64,000 bases of DNA from Margaritifera margaritifera. Lineage: Eukaryota; Mollusca; Bivalvia; Unionida; Margaritiferidae. Of this stretch, positions 35,173 to 46,774 are shown piece by piece. The DNA is taken from assembly GCA_029931535.1 (NCBI GenBank), contig JAQPZY010001432.1, positions 620,001 to 684,000 on the forward strand, written 5' to 3'. The notes beneath the pieces were generated by a model. It did no database searches, was not told where the DNA came from, and saw only the letters and a program-made list of their open reading frames with translations. The stretch's first letter is position 1, and every line of letters begins with the position of its first letter. A program made the translations under genes and the position numbers.

Positions 35173-35237
<65 letters not shown>
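35173..35237. repeat. (CT)n microsatellite after a C run
   Basis: A run of C (35165-35173) runs into about 32 CT units; polypyrimidine on the plus strand. Confidence 0.97.
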
Positions 35238-35240
<3 letters not shown>

Positions 35241-35306
35241 GCAAGCTACGGGCGAAAATCAGTGAAAAAACGAGCGTAGCGGATTTTCGCCTGTCATACG
35301 ACAATG
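35238..35306. repeat. inverted repeat GGCGAAAATC / GATTTTCGCC
   Basis: GCTACGGGCGAAAATC at about 35247 faces GCGTAGCGGATTTTCGCC at about 35273-35290: a 10-bp stem plus an inner GCTACG/CGTAGC pair, right next to the (CT)n block. Confidence 0.6.
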
Positions 35307-35397
35307 TCTCTGGACCTATGAATGATGGTAAACTTTACAGATAAACCGACCAACGGAAAGAAGAAAGAGAGAGATGAAGGATTAACATGTCCGAAGG

Positions 35398-35472
<75 letters not shown>
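35398..35472. repeat. (CT)n microsatellite
   Basis: About 37 units. It gives the spurious Arg/Glu repeat frame on the minus strand. Confidence 0.98.
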
Positions 35473-35476
<4 letters not shown>

Positions 35477-35479
35477 GTT

Positions 35480-35969
35480 GGTTGATCACGCAGCAGACTA
35501 ATCGACCAACTATCTACCACGTATTTCATTAAGGTAAAGGATATTATATATTCGATTGATTGAGAGCATACACAATATAATTCAAGAAATAAATGTATCG
35601 AACTGCAATGCGAGTAGTAAATTAACTTTTTTTTATGTGTATTATTGTAAAAGTATAATACAAATATATCTGATGTATATTAAATGATTTAACAGAAAAC
35701 ATTATCTCAGTTGATAGAAACTCAAAGCAAGTGACTGTAAATAATTCCTTGCACAATACATATATTTCAAATGTAATATTTCAAAGCAGATTTAATATTG
35801 CAAGTGTCGGGATTAATCTATTTATAATTTTGCTCACTCTTGATGTATACATAATTCATAGGGCTTCATAAGTTTTGAATTGCATATTTTCTTTCCTTTA
35901 TGTATTGTATTGCATTTCTTTAAATTATCTCAAAATCTTCAGAAAACGGAGGAATGAAAGAATATCAAT

Positions 35970-35970
<1 letters not shown>
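35480..35970. other. no gene seen
   Basis: AT-rich spacer between two (CT)n arrays. Confidence 0.4.

Positions 35971-35971
<1 letters not shown>

Positions 35972-36050
<79 letters not shown>
35972..36050. repeat. (CT)n then (CA)n compound microsatellite
   Basis: About 35 CT units to 36042, directly followed by a short CA run. Confidence 0.98.
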
Positions 36051-36051
<1 letters not shown>

Positions 36052-36770
36052 AACGCAATTTATAAAATTAGTCGAATAATTACAATCTTTTGCTCGCCAA
36101 GACTCGCAAAAGAAAAAATTGAAATTATTCATTTGAAATGAGCACTCATGTAAAATCCTCTGAGAACATATTAAATAAATGTTATTTTTATGACTTGTGC
36201 TTCGTCTCCACACTGATCGGTCAATCCTTGTGACAATGGTATTGCACCAAACACTATAGCAGTACACTTCCCATGGGAGAAGGCAATAATATAATATTAT
36301 TGCCATAGGCGAAACTACTCGCATGGCACATATACGTTTTTCTTCGTATGATTTTATTTAAATGAAAATCGCACAATAACAGATAATACATTATATTAGT
36401 TCTAGCAGCTATCTATTATGTTTCTTTTACCAGAATTATTTTCCTGCCCGCATTTCTGTACGTTGGCTAATGTATTACCTCAATCGAATGAGAATTATTA
36501 TCCCACATATCTAGTATTATCAAGATTGCACACAAAATATTAGTGAAATAGAAAGGCCAGCTTCATTAAAAAGTATTTAAACATGATAGTTTTGTATATT
36601 TCTTTGTTAAGAATCACACGGATTCGGACTTCCTGGTTTAACGCGTGCTTTCATATTTCATATTAAGCACTTAGATTTGATTAAATTTCTATTCATAAAC
36701 TTTCTCTGGTACACATTAGTGCTTCAAAAAAACAAGTACCTACTTAATTTCAATTGCATCTGCAATTTCT
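36051..36770. other. no gene seen
   Basis: AT-rich DNA without recognised features. Confidence 0.4.
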
Positions 36771-36774
36771 AGAG

Positions 36775-37025
36775 AAGGACGGGGGCGTTAACAAGTAAGC
36801 AAGGGGATCTGTGGGATAGACCCCCTAGTGGGGACCCAGAGGGTGAAGCCTCCGGAAGTTCCTGCATTTTAAGCGTTTCCAGAACATTCTTTTAACCCTC
36901 TTAACCATCTCACTATAAAGAAAACTTACTCTAGGAAACGTTCCGGTTGCATCGCGCTCATTTTTATAAAGGAGGGGGCCGGCTCCGTCTGCCCCCTCCC
37001 CCGGATCCGCCCGAGTGAACATCTA
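36775..37025 (-). repeat. GC-rich island, probable dispersed repeat
   Basis: Clearly richer in G+C than both flanks, with CCCCTAGTGGGGACCCAGAG at one end and GGAGGGGGCCGGCTCCGTCT near the other. The minus frame 36825-37022 is open for 65 codons, starting MFTRADPGEGADGAG. The sharp composition edges suggest an inserted repeat. I do not know the family. Confidence 0.4.
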
Positions 37026-37682
37026 GAAAATAGGTACAGCACTTATAAATTTAAATGGACACACTTTTCTACATGATATATCTGTACAATATTTAAAATA
37101 AGTTGATACAAAATCGATTTATTTGCTTTAGAAATTAAATTGTGAAGTAAATCGATGCTTTTACAATTTTTTATTACTGACTAATATTTCAATTGCAAGT
37201 TAATCATGTCATCTTCCAATAATAGCAAAAAACAACGTATCTGTAATTCTTGATTAGTTCATGCAACCAGAACCAACCTATTCGGGGTCAAATAAGTTCT
37301 CTATTTTCGCGGTAAATGTGTTTGTAATTTTTGGTGGGAAACTTTTACAGATATAACTACGAGTAAAGTTCTGTATACATCTGATATGTACCATGGTAAT
37401 AGAGAATATGTAGACATTATGCACGCTCTATATCCACTCACTTGACAACCTCTGTTGGAAACCTGCTTTGGAACACATTTTCAGGTAACCATTTAATTCG
37501 TTGCACATTTTTGTTATCTTTACACGGATATTCCTTTTAACAGAATGGCCTACATTAGCCTTAAGTGATGAGAAGGAAGAATTAAATAGTTAAAGGACGT
37601 TCCATACCCAACAATTTTTTTTATAGTCTTAGTCAAGCTAATGCATATGAGGTTGCTAATGTTCGACACAACTACATATTAA

Positions 37683-37686
<4 letters not shown>
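37026..37686. other. no gene seen
   Basis: AT-rich DNA without recognised features. Confidence 0.4.
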
Positions 37687-37742
<56 letters not shown>

Positions 37743-37747
37743 GGGGG
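37687..37747. repeat. (TA)n microsatellite followed by a G run
   Basis: About 27 TA units ending in GGGGGGG. Confidence 0.97.
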
Positions 37748-37759
37748 AGGTTTTCTTTT

Positions 37760-40030
37760 AAAAAAGAAAATGCTTGAAAAAATAGATTGTCTGACACGAA
37801 TATATTTCTTTCTTTTTTCAAGGTTACATGTAATTTGCAGACGAGTTTTTATCAATATTTGCAGATTAGGTCAGACAGCTGGCCATTTGTTCCTTGTATG
37901 TTATCTATTGATCATCAAAAATTATGATGTCTTTTTCTATGTAACATCTTGTCCGAATGCGTGTGACAAACATCACGATATATCTTATGAATTTACATAA
38001 TCACCTCAATCTATCTTAGAAATAAATAGGTATTCCCAGATTTAGCAGCAAATACTTAGTAGCCATTGAAACATTTTAATTTTATATTTAAAAGGGTCTT
38101 TCAGTTATATTAAATTATTGTCTTGCATATTGGTTTCGACTTCCAAAATTTCATATAATTGAGGCATGGAAAAATTAAGAGGACTGATTTATTTTTGCGT
38201 ATATTGTACCAAACCTAGAGTGTGTGATACTTGTATTTATGTCTCTGTTTGTATCTTTGTTAGATTTTAACGATTATTTGTTTGAGTTTGGGGAGTCGGT
38301 GTTGTGAAGATATTTCTCAGACCGCGTAATTAGCCAATTACTAAAAGTAGACGTCGTAATGTACATTTTTCACGAGACTTTATGGTATTATGAATTAGTT
38401 TCGGAAAATGGACCCTCCCAAATTTCTTAACATAAGGAATTCTCGGGATATTTTCACGTATACGTGAGGAATAATTTGTGATAGGAACCATTCTTTGTAC
38501 TAAGTGTTTGGGTCGTGTTTCGTGGTGCATGGCGTAAATTACCTATTTACAGCTTGGAAAGGCAAACTAATGGGTCATACGAATGTGAAGCAAGAAAAAC
38601 CATGCAAGTGTTAAATTAGGGTCTCGTTAATGTGTGGTTGTTAGTTGATTTGACGAAAATTATTTGTGGTGTTTGCGCGTTTAAGAACCCTTCAGTTGAC
38701 AACGACTGTTGTCTTGAGGTCCTTGGAATTGGGGAAACATCAAGCTCAAGCTAGACTCACACAGGTGTTATTTCATTCGCTTGGTTGTGAGACCCCTTGC
38801 GTAGTATAAGACAAATTGTCAGGTGGCAACAGTGCGATATTGGATGGTTTTGTGATATTTATTTTACGATTGCAGTTCTTTTCTAGGTAAAGTCCGAGAA
38901 AACGAGTGCTTGAAACTGAAGTTCTATTATAACCAAATATAATTGGATAGATGTCGTTTTTTGTATAAAACAAGATATTTTATTTTAGTGTCTGTTTATA
39001 GGCGAGCAGATATAGTTCTTTTGAGCAAATGCTGTTGTATTGTTACCTCTATGATATAAATTTGGTGTGGAACGGAGTATATTTATGCATAGATGGCTAT
39101 CGAGATTGCGTAAAAGTGGGTCAGTTATTTTCTTTTTCTTTTTTACGAGACACGAGACAATTTGATCTGTATAGTGAGATAGAAAAGAAACGATTGGAAC
39201 TTGATAATCTCACTGGGGTGGGGGGATTACACGTATAATAATGATTTTGTTATGAGCTCCTTCCCATTCAAGAGTCTCGAATAGATAGTTTAGTGTGTTT
39301 GATTGACAAAAGAAGAACCCTACGAAGATTTTTGTAACTTACCCCCACCCCTGTCCCGGTTTTTACTAAGCGGAGACTTGATATCATTTCTATTAACTTT
39401 CCAAACTGGAGTTTTGAGTAAATTCCCACATCTGTGGGCATGTTCTTGGATAGTAATCAGGAACATGCAAAATTAATTAGACAATAATAGCCATTTTATG
39501 TCGCAAGAGAAAGAAAAGGAAAGAAGAAAACTGAAGAGTGATTCATTAGAAATCTATTGTTTCGTTATATAATGGCCACTGGAGGGAGCACAAGAATCAC
39601 GCTTATCGATACGGCATTACCGTGGGCTGTTCAGCGGCGATTCTTACCGCCAATACCACATTTTGTCGCAAAGCATTAGAAGTTAATCAACATTGATAGT
39701 GATGTTCAGTTCGTTATGACTTCTACTCCGAATACGAGGAAGGATTTTGACGAAAATTGGCAGGTCTGAAGATTTGGGTTTAGTGACTATTAAGCAGGGG
39801 ACATCTGATGGAGAGAGGTCTGATTGTTATGATCGGAACACTTCTCAAGTTCCAGGAAGAGTGGTTAGTTCGCATAGACACCCTCATCGCAGAGAAATTT
39901 TAAAAATTAAGCACAACCATCGATCGTTTTTAAGAGCAAGTTCGGTCGAGAGCTCCATTGAAGTCAAAGATGAGAAAGATACAACAAGCATACAATTGAC
40001 CAAGGAAGTTGGCACTAGATAAACAGTTTA
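37760..40030. other. no gene seen; possible leader of the Gag relic
   Basis: 38200-40030 is less AT-rich than its left flank and lies directly upstream of the Gag relic, so it could hold the 5' part (LTR and leader) of that retroelement. I could not define LTR ends or a primer-binding site. The 91-codon plus frame at 39747-40022 (basic, Ser/Arg-rich) could be the disordered start of Gag but is in no recognised family. Confidence 0.35.
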
Positions 40031-40035
40031 ATTCT

Positions 40036-40563
40036 TCTCCAGCTCGAAGTAAGCAGATTATTAAAGCAGATACTTATGATGGTTTACAACCATTTCTTGA
40101 CTATATGACCTATTTTGAGCATTGTGCAGTGATCAACAAATGAAACGAAATCGAAAGTGGGTTGCGCTTGACTGCATGCTGAAGGAAGAATGTCCTCCAA
40201 GTCTTGACAGATCTTCAAGTCCAGCACGGTCAGGTCGAGTTTGGGAAGTTAAAAGCTTCCTTGGAAGCTCGCTTTGCGCCTCGCAACCAAGACGAATACT
40301 ACAGGGCGTAGCTTCACAGCCGTTTCAGAAGAAGAGGCTAAACACCAGCCGACTTAGAGCAAACCATAAAAAGACTTGTTTCGCTGGCATATTTTGATTA
40401 CCCACCTGATATTCGCGATCGACCCGCAAAAGACCATTTATTGAGAGTTGTACAGGATGAAGATATGAAACTTGAGATCTGGCTCCATCAACCTAGCAGC
40501 TAGCAGGAAGTAATGAAAACTGGGGTCGAATGGGAGGAGTAGATGAAAAATAGAACTTTTAAC
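40036..40563 (+). pseudogene. Ty3/gypsy Gag (capsid region), one frame with stops
   Basis: One frame runs through the whole segment and reads as the capsid part of a Ty3/gypsy-type Gag: TYDGLQPFLDYMTYFEHCAV, VLQVLTDLQVQHGQVEFGKL, SLEARFAPRNQDEYYRA, LEQTIKRLVSLAYFDYPPDI, KDHLLRVVQDEDMKLEIWL and EVMKTGVEWEE. This is the usual order: 'Y.G...W..Y...FE', the 'L..RF.P..Q...Y', then 'L...I.RL...AYP', then 'D.FI..L.D..'. At least six stop codons (near 40139, 40181, 40320, 40346, 40501 and 40540) but no clear frameshift interrupt it. No zinc knuckle was found downstream. Confidence 0.8.
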
Positions 40564-41070
40564 TCGGCATGTTAAGTAGGGGTCGACACCTTGTGCCCCG
40601 CGCTGAAGTAGGAACCAATAAGCTTTTCGATATGCGTTCGAGACAGTAGCCAAGGACGAGATGGAACCAGGGCTAAACAGTTGAAACAGGTTGCATAAAT
40701 GGGGGAGGGGGGTAAGGGGGGGGGGGTAAAGGGAGGGTGAAGGGGGGACCACGAAGTTAACAAAACGGCACTAGTCGTGGGCGGCATCGCGGTGGGGATT
40801 GCAGCCACTGATTTCTCCCCGGAGCTCCATGCGTTCCCCGCGCAAGTACGAGCGGAAAACAGCAAAGAACGGCAAGCTGGTTGCTAGCGAGGAAACGGAG
40901 AACGGCACAGCTTTTCCTCCGCGCTTCGCTTGTTTCATTTTCGCGAAACCCTTGTTTTGTGGTCTAAATCTAAAATTAGTATTATTTTACTCAGTAACGA
41001 AGAGGTTGTATAACAAGACTCCTTTTCATTGCATTTTTAACATGTACTGTGTTTATATGAATGTCTTTAT
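40564..41070. other. GC-rich continuation of the retroelement relic, unassigned
   Basis: Contains a purine-only stretch with long G runs (40698-40747). The several open frames on both strands through 40438-40865 come from that biased tract. Could be the Gag carboxy end or LTR-proximal DNA. Confidence 0.3.
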
Positions 41071-41073
41071 ATC

Positions 41074-41379
41074 TTACTGGATCAACCACACTTTTATCTG
41101 TATACCATGTTTTACGTCACGCACACATCTTGGGCAGAGAGAGCAGGTGCACCCTTCACTTTGCAGTGCAACTGTGAACTGATGCATGTACCTCGGTGAC
41201 CTCGTCTCCGCTTTGATGACAACGTGATACTCGTGCGTGCCGAACAATGTGCTGGGAAACATCCAGCCTTCTTTATATGCATAATAGTCTGCCTGAGGTT
41301 TTGAGTCCCCAAAAGGAATTCCCACCTTTTTTTCTCGACTTTTCTGTTCTTTGTTCAAAATATTTTCAACACTATTCAC
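41074..41379 (-). CDS. unassigned 101-codon frame with a Cys cluster
   Basis: Starts MNSVENILNKEQKSREKKVG and contains PFGDSKPQADYYAYKEGWMF and the cluster CTCSLCPRC near the carboxy end. Amino-acid use is balanced and G+C is higher than around it. A 66-codon overlapping frame on the same strand is its shadow. It might be an exon or part of an old mobile element; no family recognised. Confidence 0.25.
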   Translation of the reverse strand: MNSVENILNKEQKSREKKVGIPFGDSKPQADYYAYKEGWMFPSTLFGTHEYHVVIKAETRSPRYMHQFTVALQSEGCTCSLCPRCVRDVKHGIQIKVWLIQ

Positions 41380-41399
41380 TGGGATAGCTTCAAAAATAT

Positions 41400-42842
41400 G
41401 TCATTGCATTATCTCAATTTTCGCTTTTTTTGCAGGTGAATTCAACTTTAAGAAGGAATAATACATTACAAAACTGCAGAAATTCAGGCCGATATCATTA
41501 ATTTTTCTACACGATCACAAAGTGATAAACATATATCAAGAATTTAAGCTGACCCTTTCACATTTTACATTTTGTAAACGACAATGTTTGCAGTCTTTTT
41601 TTAAATACTAAGAAAAAATAATTTCAATGATACGATGATGATTATCAAATTGTTATAAAATTGTAGGGCACATCCTTCATATTTTAGACAAAATGTATTC
41701 TTTCCAATTATCTTATTTCTGTCAAATCTTAATATTTTACACTTGTCTTGAAATATATGAATAAATTAGATATTAATCATTCAGAATGTAATTGCTGTGC
41801 TGAATATTTTTTCTCAGTGATGGATCAGATATTATTAAAAAATATATGGTTTCCAGGCAAAATGTATGTTTTCAAATCTTTGTATATTGCTGTTGCAATA
41901 GCCTTGCCGAATTCCATGGCTATTCTCTGCTATTGACATATCAGTCAAGTAGACCGTTTCGCATACAGAGAGTTAAGATTTTAAAACACTCCAGAGTACT
42001 AAAATACCAAAAGGACGTAATGGACAATGATTGTCTGGGTTATTTTCTTTAAAGTTCTTACTAACAAAACGTTCACATCCTTCTACCAGTACTGGTCCCC
42101 CTTCAGAAGAAAAGTATCTGACTGCAAGCGAAGAAATGAGTAACTGCGTTTCAACTTTATCACAAAAAATGAATTTTGACAAGCAATGGTAGTTTGGCCT
42201 AGAAATATCCCCATTTTTACGATTTACTGGGCATTATCCTTTTTGTCCTTAGGCCGTAAAAAGAAATCTGGCTAGTGATCAGCCACTGAAGTCGAGTACA
42301 AAGCCTCCATAAGTTCATGGTCGATACTATATTATGAAATTATAAGGTAAGATTTTTGCGGCTATGTCTTGTGACGTCTTTCTGTTATGTTTCAGTGCCA
42401 ACCTATAACCTCAAACAACATATTGGAACTTTTCAGACCTAATTTCAAATTGTTGAAATGAACATCTATATCTGCCCAGCTCCTCGCCATTTGTAAGCGG
42501 TATACAATTTTATGTTTCCCTTACACTCTAGCCAAGGAGACTGCTAAGCTTCGGATTCAGAAACAACGTTTAAATATACTTATCGTGTACTCTTTCAATT
42601 AAGTTTTAGAAAGGCAAGTTTCTTAATCAATATTGTTGACATCATGCATGATCATACAAATTAAAATACCCGGATGAAAACTTTTGGTTTTGTACATCCA
42701 TTGTACGAGCAAAACGTGCAATCCGTCTTTTACAACATGAAATTACCAGCTAAAAGATACCAGTGACTATTGCTGGTAATCGACCTTTCCTTCAGATAAA
42801 TTTTAATATAATTAATTAATATTCAGGGTTTAAAAACTGACT

Positions 42843-42846
<4 letters not shown>
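41400..42846. other. no gene seen
   Basis: AT-rich spacer with only short chance frames. Confidence 0.4.

Positions 42847-42914
<68 letters not shown>
42847..42914. repeat. (CT)n microsatellite
   Basis: About 34 units. Confidence 0.98.
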
Positions 42915-42918
<4 letters not shown>

Positions 42919-43541
42919 GCTTACAACATTGTCATATAAATAATTAACTAGTTTAAAGACGAAAAACTAGTCATGTGTAGCAATTGGAATTTAGTAAAGG
43001 ATCTACTGAAAAACAACAAATATTTTTATGTAACAAGTTAATAAACGCTGGACAAATTTCAGGTTTGATCGAAACACAATATTTTATTGAACTTAAGTTA
43101 TAGCTACATTCTCGCAAAATAATGTATTCTTCGAGAAAGTGTTCACCTTGCAATTAGCAAGATTTTACATTTCTCCTCAATGGTCCAGATATTTTAATTT
43201 TGTTCCAAACATTAAGAAAACATGGCTCTTTTTATTGGACCAGTCCATGATTACTTTAATAGTTTTGTCTAAATAAATTCAAGTGGGAACCACGAGTCTG
43301 GAGTTTTAATAATATATATTGAAAGATGATGAATATATAGTTAAATGCTACCACATTAATATGTCTCTTTTTTCGACTCGTCATTCATGTTGAATTTAGT
43401 ATTAACGAAGACATTCCATCTGGCCTGTTAATATACTTGTGTGTGAAGAAAATTTACTATTTATCACTGATTGAGAGCCACCGCAACTTGCCCACTATAT
43501 ATGTTTTTGTTTACGCTCACTCTCTTCATAAGAGTGTCTTT

Positions 43542-43543
<2 letters not shown>
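42915..43543. other. no gene seen
   Basis: AT-rich DNA; nothing recognised. Confidence 0.4.

Positions 43544-43613
<70 letters not shown>
43544..43613. repeat. (TA)n microsatellite
   Basis: About 34 units. Confidence 0.98.
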
Positions 43614-43615
<2 letters not shown>

Positions 43616-46255
43616 ACATTTAGTAGTCATATGCATGTATTCTGTTTGTAGAATCTTTATAATATTTAACACAAAGAATTAATCCTTGGTGGATGGAGAT
43701 TAACATTTCTTGTTATCTTCGTAGACTGCAACAATTCCTTTGGTTTTAATCAGACACGATACTACGTCATTATGACCAATGCAACCTAGCCATTATGCAT
43801 TATTTAGCTGTTGGTTCACAGTATCACTTCCGCGTATGCTATCCAGGATTGGCTGAACTTTAGATATCACCTATTCATTTTGAATTTGTTCCTTAATTAC
43901 CTGTTTCGGTACAAATCTTAGTTTTTTTTAAAAATTAATTAATGAAAAAACTGGGGTTTCCTTTTTGTGCATGTCACTATTAGCAGTAAGTCGACGAAGG
44001 CGTATCTGATGAATGCCTTCAATTTCAGTATTGGAAATTAAATTTAAATCAAATTTGTTGATGAAATTATCACTCTGATCCATATTATAGAATGTGGAGC
44101 TCGTTTACAAGAGAAATAATTACACAAATAATGTGTTGGGAAATGTATAATTTTGATTCCCTTGGTGGACTATGAAGTTGTTTAAAGTTTTAATTTTCAG
44201 TGAACCCCAGTGACAATAAATACTTGCGATGTAAAGATTGCATTTATCTTCCGTGCTTTGTTTTCAACCACTTTTCCATGGAACTGGTGTGGTCCTCCCA
44301 TTAAGTCAGATAGCTACATTCCCAGCCTCGCCATCCCAAACCTATCTTACATTATTTATAAATATATTTTAGCCCACACGATGCTTAGGTAGATATATTA
44401 TTTGAAAGGATTGATCTGTCCACATGCTTATTATTAAAATAATTGTTTATTCATTATATAATACGCCGATCTATTTCGAGGCAATACAACTCAAAGATGG
44501 TGGATCACAGATCTCGGTAGGCCTCTTTAAGACATAGATCTCGGCACGACACAGAGGCGGCAAATTAACAAGGGATGCATCCAGGTTTGGGTGTATTTTT
44601 ACCCTGAACAAGATGTCTTTTTATGCGCATGAAAAATTGTGCATCACAACGACATATAGCTTAATAAACATTAGTCGGTCTTGTAAACTTTCTACTTATT
44701 GTCATGATCGGTAAAATAGAGCTATCAGAAAAGATTAGATATAGCTTATTTTGTTTTATCAATACCAATGCTATATGTTTCAAACGTTATTTGTATCAAA
44801 ATGAAAATTAAGATGGTCGTTTACTATTCTTTCCGAAATTAATATGTATTTGTGTGGTCACAGGAGTTTACATTTAAAAGAAAATGATCAATAAAGCCTC
44901 TCTAAGATAGTTATGTACTTGATAATGTTCTTCTTTTTTCTTCTTTTTCTTCCTTTTTAACTATCTTCACTTTTTTTCTTTTCCATCATATAATTATCCC
45001 AGTGTCTGTGAATGTCTCCATTCCTGTTAGTGTTGCCTCTTTCAGGTGGTTTAGTGTATGTATACCTTACGTCAGTGTATGTATATCTTACGTCACTCAA
45101 GTTTCATTCTATAGGAACTACTTAATATTACCGCTAATTTTATTTTCCTTCTTTCCTCCGTGTCTAATCGTGCTTCAAAATATATGTGTCTCATTGTATT
45201 CGTCATGGATGTCACTACATGTATCATTCATAGAAATTTAAGACCTTAATTTCACCAATATCACAGATGCCTGTTTGTGCTAAAGAACACTACACATAAC
45301 GGTTTATTAAAATCTTCAATTTAGCAGATTAAATTAATCAGCGTAATAGACATCATCCTTTTAGCTACACGTGGTACTAAATGAATTACTTTTGTGTAAA
45401 TTCGAAAAATAGTTTACGTTTAGAGACGTTGCCCATCCCCACGAGCCTACCGGTACTAAAATAATAATATGAAATTTTAATATAAAATTTTCATACACTG
45501 GAAATTGGAAGAAATCGTAAAAAGTATGTGCCATCTTTCCCGATGCAAAATGACGTAACGTTTAGGGATTCTATAAATGATCGTTTTCAGGTGGTGATGT
45601 TCCGCGTCCCAAATGACCTTCTGAATCTGACGTACGTTCCGGTTTACAGATATTTATTACATCGCGTAGAATAATATCACCCTCACACTTTCATTGTCTA
45701 AACTGGCGTTAATGAATGAATCAAGGCTACCATACCTCTAATTCACCTTGTTGCAATGCAGTTTAAGTATCAGTGGCCTTTTGTGCATGGTAATAATGCT
45801 TTTACTACTTCTTTCCTGGTGAAGCAAAACAATTTTCACCGCTTTACCCTGTGTTCCCTCGAGGCAGCATTTTCAATGATTACTCTGAAAACAGTCTAGA
45901 TTATGAACCTAGCCCTTCTACACAAAACATAAATTATATACAATATTTGAAATTACTGGAGAGGATGCATCCGGCTTGTTGACTGTGCGTACTCGATGGC
46001 ACCTCGAACGGTGAAAGGAAACTGAATGAGGAATAACAAATTGGGTTTGCCTGCATTTACAATTGAGGACATGTCTTTTTTGTTCAGTTTAGATATTGGT
46101 CTTACTAATTCTGCATAATTCAATAGAATACATTATTTTACTAATTACTGGTCGCATCCTTTTACAGGATCTGTCATCCGTAATTTCCTGCAAAATCCAT
46201 GTACAACTGAGCAGCGGGTAGTGAAATCATATCCTTTCGTGACAGCAAAATAAGT
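43614..46255. other. no gene seen
   Basis: AT-rich spacer with a pyrimidine-rich stretch at 44930-44990. Open frames at 44210-44392 and 45002-45241 are hydrophobic chance products. Confidence 0.4.
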
Positions 46256-46257
46256 TT

Positions 46258-46772
46258 AACTCATTGTAAGTTTGGATTTGATAAACTCGGTTCAACCTCT
46301 ATCACTCTCTTCTGTAATATATGAAATTCATATTAAGGTTCAAGACGTCAACGACAAATTACTGTTGTTTGAAGAAACCTTTGCAGCCGCTTCAACAAAA
46401 CTAATTACAAAGTAACAGAAACCAGCTGTCAAGTATATTTAACAGATGATAATGACAAGTAGCTACTTTGCAGCAGAAACTAATTCCTTGTCAGGTCATT
46501 TTAAAATAATTTAGAATGAGCCAGATTCTGTTTACAGACTTAAAGACTCAGTTATAGAAAAATTGCTGACACCTTATTCACAAAATTCCTCAACTTTACT
46601 GTACACTCAGACTAAAATTTTAATTGCTGATAATGAATACAAGACTTTACGTGACAAAGCTGTAAATGCAAAACTTGATTTGATTGTTAATCTTTTTTTA
46701 AATATAGGTAGCTCGTTTTACAAGAGGTGTACAAATTCAATTTTTACCATGCTTGAGTCAATTTTGAGTTGA
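46258..46772 (+). pseudogene. coding-like single frame with three stops, family unknown
   Basis: One frame stays readable for about 170 codons with stops only near 46414, 46447 and 46511. It reads IHIKVQDVNDKLLLFEETFA early and then PDSVYRLKDSVIEKLLTPYS, TQTKILIADNEYKTLRDKAV and AKLDLIVNLFLNIGSSFYKR. The 'VQDVNDK..LFEE' string resembles a cadherin linker, but the rest does not, so I treat that as chance. Could be a decayed host or mobile-element gene. Confidence 0.25.
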
Positions 46773-46774
46773 AG

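Noticed and set aside
35335..36324. Arg/Glu and Leu/Ser repeat frames
   Set aside because: Direct translations of (CT)n arrays.
40438..40865. Pro-rich minus frames of about 100 codons
   Set aside because: They translate the complement of a purine-only tract inside the retroelement relic.
46340..46390. Cadherin-like string VQDVNDKLLLFEE
   Set aside because: Only one linker-like motif; the following residues do not follow a cadherin repeat.
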